This document shows, piece after piece, positions 1-8,490 of a stretch of 64,000 nucleotides of DNA. Position 1 is the stretch's first letter, and the number at the start of each line of letters is the position of its first letter. This DNA comes from Io17-Chloro-G2 sp963663135 (lineage in GTDB: Bacteria; Chloroflexota; Dehalococcoidia; Lucifugimonadales; UBA3495): NCBI GenBank assembly GCA_963663135.2, contig CAXXRM010000005.1, forward strand, positions 1,364,001 to 1,428,000, in the 5' to 3' direction. Under the pieces are notes generated by a model that was given only the letters and a program-made list of their open reading frames with translations, made no database searches and was not told where the DNA came from. Both the position numbers and the translations under genes were made by a program.

Positions 1-819
1 CTCCGGGTCCGGTACCTGGACTGGGGCGGCGACGGCGAACCGGTCATGCTCATGCACGGACTCGCGTCCTCGGCCCACTGGTATGAGCTCCTCGCCAGCC
101 ATTTGCGCCACAAATACCGGCTCTTCGCCGCCGATGCCAGAGGCCACGGCCAGACCACCCAGGCCATAGGCGGGTATGATTGGCAGACTCTGTCAGCCGA
201 CGGCGTGGGACTTATGGACCATCTCGGCGTGTCGCGCGCTGCCGTCTTCGGACACTCTTGGGGAGCAACCGTAGCCCTCAACGTGGCCGCCCGTTTCCCG
301 GACCGCATAGCCGCCCTGGGACTGATCGACGGCGGCGCGGGTAGACGAGGCGGTCCCCGGGAACCGTGGGAGGTCGTCAAGGCCAGGGTCCGGCCCAGGG
401 ACGTGACGGGGAACAGGGAGCAATTCTTGGACCGCCTGCGCCACCAGCTGTCTTTTTGCTGGAACGACCAGATCGAACGCATCGTCCAGACCATGGTGTA
501 TGAGGACCAGGAAGGACAGATTCAGGACATCTTGCGCCCCGAAAATCACCTACAGGTAATGCACGCTATGTGGGAGGAGCCGGCCTCCGAGCTCTATTCC
601 AGGATTACCTGCCCGACGGTTATTATCCCGGCGGGCCCGACACCTGAACGCGCGGATAGCGAGCGGGCCAGGCAGAAGCAGGCTGGCGTCGACGCCGCCG
701 GAAAGGCCATCCCGCGATGCCGGGTGTGCTGGATACCTGAGACCGTTCACGACATCGGCTACCATAAGCCCGAGGAATTGGCCCAGGTTATGGACGAGTT
801 TCTTTCGAGCCTTGGCTGA
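1..819 (+). CDS. alpha/beta hydrolase, 5' end outside window
   Basis: Alpha/beta-hydrolase fold enzyme, substrate unknown. The frame is open from base 1 (LRVRYLDWGGDGEPVMLMHG), so the true start lies upstream; 272 residues are visible. Seen: oxyanion-hole HG (LMHGLASSAHWYE), the conserved DARGHG segment, nucleophile elbow GHSWG with Ser as nucleophile, and the C-terminal histidine in TVHDIGYHKPEEL. This is the complete catalytic core of an esterase/peroxidase-like hydrolase. The next gene starts 77 bases downstream on the same strand. The family assignment is firm; the reaction cannot be deduced. Confidence 0.88.
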   Translation, partial: LRVRYLDWGGDGEPVMLMHGLASSAHWYELLASHLRHKYRLFAADARGHGQTTQAIGGYDWQTLSADGVGLMDHLGVSRAAVFGHSWGATVALNVAARFPDRIAALGLIDGGAGRRGGPREPWEVVKARVRPRDVTGNREQFLDRLRHQLSFCWNDQIERIVQTMVYEDQEGQIQDILRPENHLQVMHAMWEEPASELYSRITCPTVIIPAGPTPERADSERARQKQAGVDAAGKAIPRCRVCWIPETVHDIGYHKPEELAQVMDEFLSSLG

Positions 820-896
820 CCGTCAGCATAGTGACAGGCCCCGCTCAACCCTCCCCGGCAAGCGTCGGGGTCCAGATTCGTCTCAGAGGAGCATCG

Positions 897-1268
897 ATGA
901 TCATGGCAGATGCCAAGCAGACGCTCTCCAACCGGCTTACCAAACTCCACCGGCGGATGGAAGAGGCCCAGGTGGACGCCTATCTTGTGCTCTCCTCCGA
1001 TGCCCACCTGAACGAGTATGTGCCCGAATATACGCGCCGCCGGACGGCCATCACCGGGATCCGGGGCTCCGCCGGCGACGTCCTGGTCTGCCCGGATGGG
1101 AGCCATCTGTTCGTAGACTCCCGTTACCACATTCAGGCGGACGACGAGGTCGACCACGACAATTTCCGTGTCCACAAGCTCGGGCTGGCTGAGGAAAAGT
1201 CCCTCAGCCAGTGGTTGACCGAGATGGAAAAGGAACGGGGCAGCATACGCGTGGGATTCGACCCCTTA
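897..1268 (+). pseudogene. Xaa-Pro aminopeptidase (creatinase N-domain) gene, truncated by an IS
   Basis: N-terminal 124 codons of an M24B-type Xaa-Pro aminopeptidase: LHRRMEEAQVDAYLV, then SSDAHLNEYVPEYTRRR and the creatinase N-terminal fold (VCPDGSHLFVDSRYHIQA). The start at 897 has AGAGGAG eight bases upstream. At 1268 the frame runs into the left end of an insertion sequence and stops at 1299-1301 after ten IS-encoded codons. The metal-binding catalytic domain that normally follows is absent: right of the IS the frame is different and I recognise no peptidase sequence. It cannot make an active peptidase. Confidence 0.82.
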
Positions 1269-1345
1269 GAGCCTATCCTAAAAACCGGTGAAACCCGCTG
1301 AGTAGTGAATGGGGAAGGAGGCAGAGGAGCGGCTAAACTTGGGGA

Positions 1346-2246
1346 ATGACGAAAGCGAAAGAACCCAAGCCGCCTCGACCGCCCAGCGCCGGCCCAGCCT
1401 CTCCGACCAACCCCACCACCGGCTCCTTCCAAGTATCCGACGAACTGTGGGAGGCACTGGCTCCACTCCTTCCCCAGCGGGTGAATACCCATCCCTTGGG
1501 CGGAGGCCGCCCCCGGGTTCCGGACCGGACCTGCGCCAACGGTATCTTCTACGTGCTTCGCACCGGTTGCCAGTGGAAGTCCTTGGACGCCACCGGCATT
1601 TGCTCCGGATCCACCGCCCACCTGCGCTTTTAGGAATGGGCCGCCGCCGGGGTGTTCCTGGAGCTATGGCGGACCGGGCTGGAACGCTATGACGAATTGA
1701 AGGGTCTGGACTGGAGTTGGCTGAGCCTGGATGGGGCCATGACCAAATCCCCCTTGGGTGGGGGGGAAACCGGCCCCAACCGCACGGACCGGGGTAAGAG
1801 CGGGGTCAAACGCAGTCTGTTGACCGAAGCCCGGGGGCATTCCGGTGGGGGTGGCAGTGGACGGGGCCAACCGCCACGATATGAAGCTAGTGCGGGCCAC
1901 GGTGGACAGCCTCCCCGTGCCACGCCCCGTGCCACGCCCCGTGCCCAGCCCGGAGCATCCCCAGGGTCTGTGCTTGGACAAGGGCTACGACTTTGACAAG
2001 GTGCGCCGGACCGTGGACGAGTTTGGCTTCACGGCCCACATCCGCAGCCGTGGGGAAGAGGCTCAGGCCATCAAGAAAGAGGCCGGCTTCAAAGCCCGGC
2101 GCTGGGTGGTGGAACGCACCCACAGCTGGATGAACCGCTTCCGGCGCATTTTGGTCCGCTGGGACAAGTCTCCCGCCAACTACATAGCCTTTCTTCATTT
2201 CGCCTGTGCCCTTATCGCTCTCAGAGCCGCCGGGTTATTAGGATAG
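1346..2246 (+). pseudogene. IS5-family DDE transposase, broken by a stop and a frameshift
   Basis: Seen in three pieces: 1346-1633 carries the N-terminal DUF4096-like part (LWEALAPLLPQ, then GGRPRVPDR and NGIFYVLRTGCQWKSL); after an in-frame TAG at 1631-1633 the same frame resumes with EWAAAGVFLELW and the first catalytic Asp region (LSLDGAMTKSPLGGG); a shift near the G run at 1830-1835 moves to the frame of 1845-2246 with the second Asp (LCLDKGYD) and the catalytic Glu (RRWVVERTHSWMNRFRR). Some IS427 elements use programmed frameshifting, but the amber codon argues for inactivation. Confidence 0.85.
1913..1948 (+). repeat. 12-bp tandem repeat, three copies, inside the transposase remnant
   Basis: The unit CCCCGTGCCACG occurs twice in succession, followed by CCCCGTGCCCAG. 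It encodes the run PVPRPVPRPVP, an expansion not expected at this point of an IS5 transposase. It probably arose by slippage. Confidence 0.8.
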
Positions 2247-2253
2247 GCTCTAA

Positions 2254-2457
2254 GAAGACACCATCGATCTCCGTCTCGGGAATCGCCACTACTATCTGGG
2301 ACGCGCTCTCCGGTCTCAAGTCTACGGGTCCCAGGGCGAGGACCTAGTCTCTTCCTCACTGGGGGAGTTGTACCAGATGAGTGGGGCCAGCCCCTACCGC
2401 GTAACCGAGGAGGACATTTACCAGGTCTTTCTGCCCAATATCGCGGCGGGAAGTTAG
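2254..2457 (+). pseudogene. unrecognised protein-like remnant right of the IS
   Basis: An open stretch of 67 codons from just inside the right IS flank to a TAG at 2455-2457, reading EDTIDLRLGNRHYYLGRAL at its start and VTEEDIYQVFLPNIAAGS at its end. The composition looks protein-like, but there is no start codon with a ribosome site and I do not recognise it. It is not in frame with the peptidase fragment on the left of the IS even after removing the element and one TA copy. It could be the tail of another gene joined by a deletion. Confidence 0.3.
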
Positions 2458-3135
2458 GACGAGTTCCGGGGTCTATATCGCCGTCTTCACGAGGGCTCAA
2501 TCCACGGCCCGTGGTACCGGGTTTCAAGTTCAGCGCATTTGTCCGCTTCGCCCTTCTTCCTCCTCCCATCCCGGAGGTCTGGGACGGAGAGGGAAGAGAA
2601 TCACTGTGCGTGACACCGTCATGGGGACGTTGTTCCCTTGGCGTTCCACTCAACCTCACCGCAAGGTCCCGCAGGCCAACCACGGGGGCTGAGCCGCCGA
2701 CCCGGAGCCGGCCCCTAGCCGTAGGTTCAGGCTTGGCGGGCTGTTCCCAGCTTTCTGACAGGACATTAACTAGCGATCAGTCCTCGGGTCCCTCCGCCAA
2801 GGTTGAGGGAATTGGTGCTCCCCTACCCAAACAAAGAGAGTTGCCTCCGCCGTGCCCACACGTCGTCAGACCTCGGGTATAATAAACAGGTGTTCGTCGA
2901 CAGATTCCATTCCACCCTTCCTGAGAGTTACTGTCGCAAATCAGACCATTTCAGGCCGATTCACGCGATGTTAAACTGTGGCCAAAGAGCTGGGATAGGC
3001 GAACTTCCAGATATTCGGTCCGTGCATTGTGGGGCAAATAGTGGGATAAATGGCACAAGAAGCAGTATTTCGTGCGTAATATTAAATCCGTGCACTCCCG
3101 CCACCGAAGGTAGCTACGGAATCGTCCGGATATAG
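2458..3135. other. gene-poor stretch with a possible unannotated transcript
   Basis: No reading frame here looks like a protein: the open frames lack ribosome sites and have atypical composition. From about 2880 the base composition becomes more AT-rich than the surroundings. A perfect TATAAT lies at 2878-2883 without a convincing -35, and a terminator-like hairpin follows at 3136-3180, so a short non-coding transcript of roughly 290 nt is possible. No known RNA family was recognised. Confidence 0.35.
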
Positions 3136-3180
3136 GGTCCTCCAGCCGTGGTAGAAACCGGCTGGGGGCCTTTCATTTTT
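3136..3180 (+). terminator. rho-independent terminator
   Basis: Left arm GGTCCTCCAGCC (3136-3147) pairs with GGCTGGGGGCC (3160-3170), one bulged T, loop of 12, followed by TTTCATTTTT (3171-3180). No coding gene is seen upstream on this strand before the IS. Confidence 0.55.
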
Positions 3181-3382
3181 GGACGCCAGCTACACCGAAA
3201 GCCCTTAACCGTTTCTCAAAAAGAAACCCGGCGCGCAGTGTTAGGCTCCCCCCAAATCAAGGCGGACGATTTCGCCGAGTGGAACGTCGGCACACCTTGC
3301 AGCGATCCGCAAAAGCTCCGACATTTGGGCATCCACAAGAAAAGGCTATTGATACCGGAATATCCCGAGGGGGAGGAGTCTG

Positions 3383-3763
3383 ATGGCGAAAGTCTACCTG
3401 GCTGCTCGATATTCGAGAAGGCTTGAGCTTCAGGCTAAAATCTCCGAGGTTGAGTCCGCCGGGCACACCGTTGTTTCACGCTGGGTGTCGGGGTCCAATG
3501 ATGGCCGGTCGGAAAGTTTCAGCGCCGTCCAGGACGAAAACGATATCCGACGGGCCGACGTGCTGATCCTATTCGCCGAGCGAGTCGGGTCCGGCGATCG
3601 CGGAAGCGGCGGCCGGCACGTGGAGTTCGGGATCGCCCACGCCTTGGGTAAGCAAACAATCGTGATTGGCCACCGGGAGAACGTTTTCCATTCGCTGCCC
3701 GGGGTGGTGATAGCCGAGGACTGGAAAGCGGCCATAAGCGCTATCGACGCAGACGGTCCGTGA
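3383..3763 (+). CDS. nucleoside 2-deoxyribosyltransferase-like protein
   Basis: A 126-residue protein of the nucleoside 2-deoxyribosyltransferase superfamily, whose members break or exchange N-glycosidic bonds of (deoxy)nucleosides. Seen: the N-terminal beta-strand signature AKVYLAARYSRR, the acidic segment DENDIRRADVLILF, and GGRHVEFGIAHALGK, where the Glu after RHV is in the position of the nucleophile. A good ribosome site (GGGGGAGGAG) precedes the ATG. The gene stands alone after the gene-poor stretch. Small members of this family are frequent in phages, so transfer is possible, but nothing else phage-like is nearby. Confidence 0.75.
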   Translation: MAKVYLAARYSRRLELQAKISEVESAGHTVVSRWVSGSNDGRSESFSAVQDENDIRRADVLILFAERVGSGDRGSGGRHVEFGIAHALGKQTIVIGHRENVFHSLPGVVIAEDWKAAISAIDADGP

Positions 3764-3874
3764 GGCTGGGCCATAGCCCCGGTCCCATCAGCCGGTCGCT
3801 AGGATTTCGACCGGAGCGTCAGGTCTCCCCCAATACTGTTAGGCCGGGCGACGGTAGGCCATGAACTTGGCCCC

Positions 3875-4432
3875 TTAAACCGGCAGCGCATCCTCGGTGC
3901 GGCCGGCGGGAAGTTCAACACCGAAGGCGTTGATGTTGAACGCTAACATCGCGTAGCAACCCATCAGGTTGGTTAGTTCAGTCAAGCCGAGTACGCCGAA
4001 CTGCGCCACCGCGGCATCGAATGTTGTTTGGGTGACCTGGTGGGTCCGGAAAAACTCCCTGCCAAAGTTGACTACGGCCGCTTCGTCGGGTTCCAGACGA
4101 GGCAAATTTTTCCTGTCGCGTAGGGCATCGACAATAGCGTCCCTCAAGTCGGCTCTGCGGGCCAATGGGGCGTGGGCGTTCCAAATGAACTGGCAATCGT
4201 TCTCCCGAGCCGCCACCAGCATGCCAAGTTCCCGAATCCGCGGCTCCAGGGATGTATCCGTGCGCAGGAATTGGGCCAATCCCAACACCCGCTGGGCGAC
4301 CTCGGGAGCATTGAGCAGCACTGAGCCGGGGCCGCCGGCAGGGATTCCGCCCCGGTCCTCCACCACTTGATCGAAGGCGGGTTTTTGGTCTTCCGGTATG
4401 CTTTCTCTGGTTACGGCGGGTACCCGGGCCAT
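3875..4432 (-). CDS. carboxymuconolactone decarboxylase (AhpD-like) family protein
   Basis: A 185-residue all-helical AhpD-like protein. The ATG at 4432 is preceded by GGAGG at good spacing; an in-frame TTG six codons earlier lacks one. Seen: LGMLVAARENDCQFIWNAH, the usual motif of this subfamily. It has the single conserved Cys and His but not the CxxC of true AhpD peroxidases. LLGLTELTNLMGCYAM-like helices follow. Members act on small lactones or peroxides, or have unknown roles; the substrate here is unknown. The gene is convergent with 3383-3763 and divergent from the MFS gene. Confidence 0.82.
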   Translation of the reverse strand: MARVPAVTRESIPEDQKPAFDQVVEDRGGIPAGGPGSVLLNAPEVAQRVLGLAQFLRTDTSLEPRIRELGMLVAARENDCQFIWNAHAPLARRADLRDAIVDALRDRKNLPRLEPDEAAVVNFGREFFRTHQVTQTTFDAAVAQFGVLGLTELTNLMGCYAMLAFNINAFGVELPAGRTEDALPV

Positions 4433-4684
4433 CTCAACCTCCAATCCCAATGCGATTTATCATTTTTGGCGAGTTCCACGCCTACTATACGGCATCCGGG
4501 GACCAAATGCTCTGGATTGACCAGCCGCCTTTGATCACACCTTTGGCCTCAACGTCAACCGGCTATCCATGGCAGACAAATCGCCCGCGCTGCGGTAGAG
4601 TCCTAACGAACGCATAGGAGTACCCGACCCGAGTTGTGCCGTGCCAATAAAATCCGCCATTTTATGTAAACCGCCGGTTATTTC

Positions 4685-5914
4685 TTGAAGTTAGCAGCCG
4701 CATTCCAACAGGCGGCCTACCCCCTGTCCATCTTTCGTCAACGCAGTTTCGCCATGCTTTGGTGCTCGATGACCTTTGTGGGCATGGGCACCCAAATGGA
4801 AGCCGTGGTATTGGGCTGGTTCATCCTGGAGCTGACCGACTCGCCGTTTCTGGTGGGGCTGATCGGCTCTGCCAGGATGGGGTTGAACTTCTTGGCCGTT
4901 TTCGCCGGCGCGGCCGCCGACCGGTTGCCGCGGCAAAAACTATTGGCCGCAGTGGAATGCATCATGGCGGTGCTGGGCCTCAGCATGTTGCTGCTGATCG
5001 TTACCGGCCGTTTGGAGGTTTGGCACATATTCGCCATTACCGTCACCGGAGGGATGGTCCGGCTGTTCCAGATGCCCGCGGCCCAGTCCCTGGTTGCCGA
5101 CACGGTGGGCGAGGACCGGATCTCCACCGGGGCAGCGCTGACCAACCTGGGCCGGAACATGACCACGGTTGTGGGCCCGCTGGTCGGCGGAATCCTGTAT
5201 GAAGCCGCCGGACCTGACGGCGCTTACACTGCGATCGCCATTCTGTACTTTTCGGGCGGAATTTCCGCCTTCGGTATCGGCGTCACCCGGAGAAACCGCC
5301 GCATCGAGGGCGAGTCCATACTCCGGTCCGTCATCGATGGATTCAAACATGCCATGGCCAACCAGGTGCTTTGGGCCATCCTGATTCTGGCCGTAATAAT
5401 CAATTTCACCGGGTGGCCGCTGCATACCACTCTAATGCCAATATTCGCCCGGGACGTGTTGCACACGGGCGCGCCGGGCTTGGGTGTGCTGCTCTCCGCC
5501 TTTGGGATTGGCGCCATGCTTGGCTCTGTGGGCTGGGCGTCAGTAAGAAACATCAGATGGACGGGAAAACTGCTGGCCCTGACGGTGATACTCTGGCACC
5601 TCAGCATGGTGGCCTTCGCCGCGTCCAGTTCCATTTATTGGTCATCTGCGATCCTCCTGTTCACCGGGGCAGCATTCTCGTCCACTCAGGTCTTGATGCT
5701 TACTCTGCTGCTCAAGAACACTGCGTCCGAGTTTCGTGGGCGGGTCCTGGGTTTGCGCTCCATGGCAATCTATAGTTTTGCCTTTGGCAGCACGAATTCC
5801 GGAGCAATGGCCGGGTTTTGGGGTGCTCCCTGGGCCGCAAATATCAACGCCGCCATCGGAATCTTCCTCGTTGGGATCCTGGTTGTTTTCACGCCCAAGT
5901 TCCGTCAGGCCTAA
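4685..5914 (+). CDS. MFS transporter (EntS/DHA3-like)
   Basis: A 409-residue integral membrane protein of the major facilitator superfamily, with about a dozen hydrophobic segments and the loop motif GAAADRLPRQK between TM2 and TM3. The arrangement, including the SLVADTVGEDRISTGAALTN segment, resembles EntS/DHA3-type exporters of siderophores or drugs. The start is taken as TTG at 4685 because the preceding residues match the usual MFS N-terminus; no strong ribosome site is visible. The substrate is unknown. It is followed after about 90 bases by the luciferase-like gene. Confidence 0.85.
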   Translation: MKLAAAFQQAAYPLSIFRQRSFAMLWCSMTFVGMGTQMEAVVLGWFILELTDSPFLVGLIGSARMGLNFLAVFAGAAADRLPRQKLLAAVECIMAVLGLSMLLLIVTGRLEVWHIFAITVTGGMVRLFQMPAAQSLVADTVGEDRISTGAALTNLGRNMTTVVGPLVGGILYEAAGPDGAYTAIAILYFSGGISAFGIGVTRRNRRIEGESILRSVIDGFKHAMANQVLWAILILAVIINFTGWPLHTTLMPIFARDVLHTGAPGLGVLLSAFGIGAMLGSVGWASVRNIRWTGKLLALTVILWHLSMVAFAASSSIYWSSAILLFTGAAFSSTQVLMLTLLLKNTASEFRGRVLGLRSMAIYSFAFGSTNSGAMAGFWGAPWAANINAAIGIFLVGILVVFTPKFRQA

Positions 5915-5933
5915 CCTCGCCGGTGCATCCGGG

Positions 5934-5939
5934 TATAAT
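5934..5939 (+). promoter_or_regulatory. -10-like TATAAT upstream of the luciferase-like gene
   Basis: A perfect TATAAT in the gap between the MFS gene and the gene at 6004. No TTGACA-like box stands at the right spacing, so support is weak. Confidence 0.3.
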
Positions 5940-6003
5940 GTGAGCGCGGGCGAACCCATCCGCACGCGGGCCCAATGCCGGGCCCAATGCAAGGAGTCTA
6001 GCA

Positions 6004-6951
6004 ATGAAAATAGGCATGTCGCTGACCACCAGCTACTCAATTCAAAGGGACAGCAGGGAATTGGTGACCAGTCTGATTGAACAAGTTGAACTCATGGCCG
6101 GTTTGGGGTTCGACTCCCTGTCCCTGGGCGACCATCACCTGACCAACGACCACTATATCCAGGTCCTGCCCGCGATGTCGCGCATGGCGGGGATAAGCGG
6201 CGGCATGCAACTGCTGCCGCTGTTCCTGTTGCCCTTTTACAATCCGGTGCTGCTGGCCGAGCAGGTGGCTACGCTGGATGTTATTACCGGGGGACGCACC
6301 GCGGTGATTTGCGGATTGGGCTATGACCCGGCGGCTTTTGTCGCCTTCCAGACCACCCAGCGAGTCCGAGTTCCCCGGTTCGTAGAGTCCTTCGAGATTA
6401 TGCGCGCCCTCATGTGCGGCGACGATGTTACCTACCAGGGGCGGCACTATACTATCAATCAGAGCATACGCATCAACCCCAAACCCCTGCAACAGCCGCT
6501 GCCCATGTGGATCGCCGCCGGAGCAGAGCCCGCAGTGCGCCGGGCCGCCAAGATGGCAGACGGATGGGCGATTGTGCCCGGGTGGGGCCTACCGTTGATA
6601 AAGGAGCGGCTCCAAACATACCGCAGCGCATTGGCAGAGTTCGGCCGGTCCGAGGAGGCCAACGAGGTTGTCCTGAGGAGAGACATCCACTTGGCTCCCA
6701 CGTCCGAATCGGCCAGCCGAGAAGCTGCAACCTTGTTCGAGCACGGCTATCGAGGCCAAGGCGCCGGTGAGCTACAGCAATCCCTGGTTGTGGGAGGCCC
6801 GGCCGAGTGCATCGAATTGTTGGAGCAGTTTGCGGAACTGGGGATAAGCCGGGTCCTGTTCCGATGCGCACTGGACGAGAAGGAACAGGCGATGCAGACC
6901 ATCCGGCTGCTGGGCGAAGAAGTAATTCCTCACTTCGCCCCAAAATCGTGA
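6004..6951 (+). CDS. LLM-class (luciferase-like) flavin-dependent oxidoreductase
   Basis: A 315-residue TIM-barrel oxidoreductase of the bacterial luciferase-like superfamily, which uses reduced flavin or F420. Seen: N-terminal MKIGMSLTTSYS, GFDSLSLGDHH, LAEQVATLDVITGGR and PLPMWIAAGAEPAVRRAA, which are family landmarks. AAGGAG precedes the ATG. The VOC-family gene lies 70 bases downstream and may be co-transcribed. Whether FMN or F420 is used cannot be read from the sequence; the substrate is unknown. Confidence 0.88.
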   Translation: MKIGMSLTTSYSIQRDSRELVTSLIEQVELMAGLGFDSLSLGDHHLTNDHYIQVLPAMSRMAGISGGMQLLPLFLLPFYNPVLLAEQVATLDVITGGRTAVICGLGYDPAAFVAFQTTQRVRVPRFVESFEIMRALMCGDDVTYQGRHYTINQSIRINPKPLQQPLPMWIAAGAEPAVRRAAKMADGWAIVPGWGLPLIKERLQTYRSALAEFGRSEEANEVVLRRDIHLAPTSESASREAATLFEHGYRGQGAGELQQSLVVGGPAECIELLEQFAELGISRVLFRCALDEKEQAMQTIRLLGEEVIPHFAPKS

Positions 6952-7021
6952 CGAAACCATTGCAGTCATCGATTTCTTAGGGCATCATTATGACAATCAG
7001 GCGGAACATGATGGGGGAGAA

Positions 7022-7399
7022 ATGCAACAAACGGTTTTGAAGACCACCGGCATCGACCACACCGTCCTACACGTCAAGGACGTGGGAGTGTCCAAGCGGT
7101 TCTACACCGACGTTCTCGGTATGACTGTGAACCACGAATCTTCATGGCAGGCGTTCCTCTGGTGCGGCAGTCAGCAGGTGGCCCTTTTCCAGGTTGGTGA
7201 GGGCGTGGACATCAAACCCGGCGATGACCTGAACCACATGGCGCTCCGCTTGGACGCGGGGACTTACGACGAGGTTAAAGCCTACCTGGAGCAAAACGGG
7301 TGCCACGTTCACGGACGCCCCGGCGATGACCGGTGCATCTACTTCGAAGACCCCGACGGCCATCGCCTGCAGCTTTTGTACCCCGGCGGTGGGGAATAG
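7022..7399 (+). CDS. VOC family (glyoxalase/dioxygenase-like) protein
   Basis: A 125-residue single-domain vicinal oxygen chelate protein. Seen: start TTGIDHTVLHVKDVGVSKRFY with the first His ligand, FYTDVLGM, LNHMALRL with the second His, and the closing YFEDPDGHRLQLLYP containing the metal-binding Glu and the DPDGH signature. GGGGGAG precedes the ATG. The family covers glyoxalase I, fosfomycin or bleomycin resistance and extradiol dioxygenases; the role here is not determinable. Confidence 0.88.
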   Translation: MQQTVLKTTGIDHTVLHVKDVGVSKRFYTDVLGMTVNHESSWQAFLWCGSQQVALFQVGEGVDIKPGDDLNHMALRLDAGTYDEVKAYLEQNGCHVHGRPGDDRCIYFEDPDGHRLQLLYPGGGE

Positions 7400-7652
7400 C
7401 AGTAGGAGCGGTACGCGGCCGGCGCCCCGCCGTTCCGCAGCGCGGATTCAGAGCCCTTTTCAGGCAGAGCCCCCTTTGAAGCAGAGGGCGCAGAGTCTTT
7501 TCCCGTTTGACCTACCGACCGAAAACCCTCTGCGCTCTCCCGGCCCTTCCGTGTCCTTTACTGCGTCCTCTACATAGGCCCCCCGGTCCGGTTGCTCGCC
7601 GGATGCCCGTCTGCTACCCTTAGGCCCTGCCAAAGGGGGGTGAGACGGCCCA

Positions 7653-8402
7653 TTGCCTGACAACCGCGGTACCACTGCTTCGATTTTTGCCACCTGCATC
7701 GTTGACCAGCTTTTCCCACAGGTTGGAGTCAGTGTGGTGCGGGTTCTGAGACGCCTTGGTGTCCAGGTCGAGTTCCCCTTGGACCAGACCTGCTGCGGCC
7801 AACCCCTGTACAATTCCGGCTTCAACGCTCCGGCCCGCCGCCTGGCTGAACGGGTGCTGCGGGCGTTCGACGGGGCAGAATACGTGGTAGCGCCATCAGG
7901 CTCCTGTGCCGCGATGTTGCGCGTGTTCTACCTGGACCTGTTCCAAGATGATCCCGAGCTTCACGAAGTGGCCAAGCGGTTTTCCGCCAAAGTGTATGAA
8001 TTCTCCCAGTTCCTGGTGCAGGTCTTGGGCGTCGAAGATATCGGAGCGGCCCTGCAAACCTCTGCAACCTACCATCCCAGTTGCCACCTGCTGCGGGAGA
8101 TGGAGGTGCGGGAAGAACCCGTCAAGCTTCTGGAGCACGTGTCGGAGTTGAGCTTGGTGAGCCTTCCCGAAGCCGAGACCTGCTGCGGATTCGGCGGCAC
8201 GTTCTCGATAAAATTCCCGCACATTTCCGAGGGTATGCTCGCCGACAAGGTTGCCAACGTGGCAGCCAGCGGCGCCGAAACGCTGGTGTCATGCGACATG
8301 GGCTGCTTGATGCACATCGACGGAGCCCTGCGCCGTCAGTTTCCCGACATCCAGTCCCGGCATTTGGCCCAAGTCCTGGATACCCGGCCAGATCCTGGAT
8401 AA
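7653..8402 (+). CDS. lutA: L-lactate utilization protein LutA (Fe-S oxidoreductase)
   Basis: First gene of a three-gene lactate oxidation unit. LutA is the CCG-domain iron-sulfur subunit of the LutABC complex, which oxidises L-lactate to pyruvate. The 249-residue protein shows both cysteine-rich motifs: FATCIVDQLFPQVG with QTCCGQPLYNSG, and YHPSCHLLREM with AETCCGFGGTFSIKFP, then SCDMGCLMHIDG. The start is an apparent TTG at 7653; the upstream 250 bases contain no gene. lutB follows 88 bases downstream. Confidence 0.92.
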   Translation: MPDNRGTTASIFATCIVDQLFPQVGVSVVRVLRRLGVQVEFPLDQTCCGQPLYNSGFNAPARRLAERVLRAFDGAEYVVAPSGSCAAMLRVFYLDLFQDDPELHEVAKRFSAKVYEFSQFLVQVLGVEDIGAALQTSATYHPSCHLLREMEVREEPVKLLEHVSELSLVSLPEAETCCGFGGTFSIKFPHISEGMLADKVANVAASGAETLVSCDMGCLMHIDGALRRQFPDIQSRHLAQVLDTRPDPG

Positions 8403-8490
8403 CCGAATGAAATCCACCAGTGATTGACGGTCAGACCCTCGTATCCAGCGCAACCCCGGCGCCCCAACCCTCGCGTTAGGATAATCGCCC

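Larger units (their letters stand above)
1269..2250 (+). mobile_element. IS5-family (IS427-like) insertion sequence with TIRs and TA duplication
   Basis: Complete 982-bp element. Left end GAGCCTATCCTAA (1269-1281) is the exact reverse complement of the right end TTAGGATAGGCTC (2238-2250), and the inverted repeat continues imperfectly for about 8 more bases. A TA dinucleotide flanks both sides (1267-1268 and 2251-2252), fitting the 2-bp TA target duplication of the IS427 group. One broken transposase gene fills the interior. The element sits inside a Xaa-Pro aminopeptidase gene. Confidence 0.88.

Noticed and set aside
1820..1850. Programmed frameshifting that would make the IS transposase functional
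   Set aside because: The shift goes to the +1 frame at a G run, and an upstream in-frame TAG would still cut the protein.
2511..2882. Open frame in the gene-poor stretch as a small protein
   Set aside because: Arg/Pro/Ser-rich composition, no ribosome site, no recognisable similarity.
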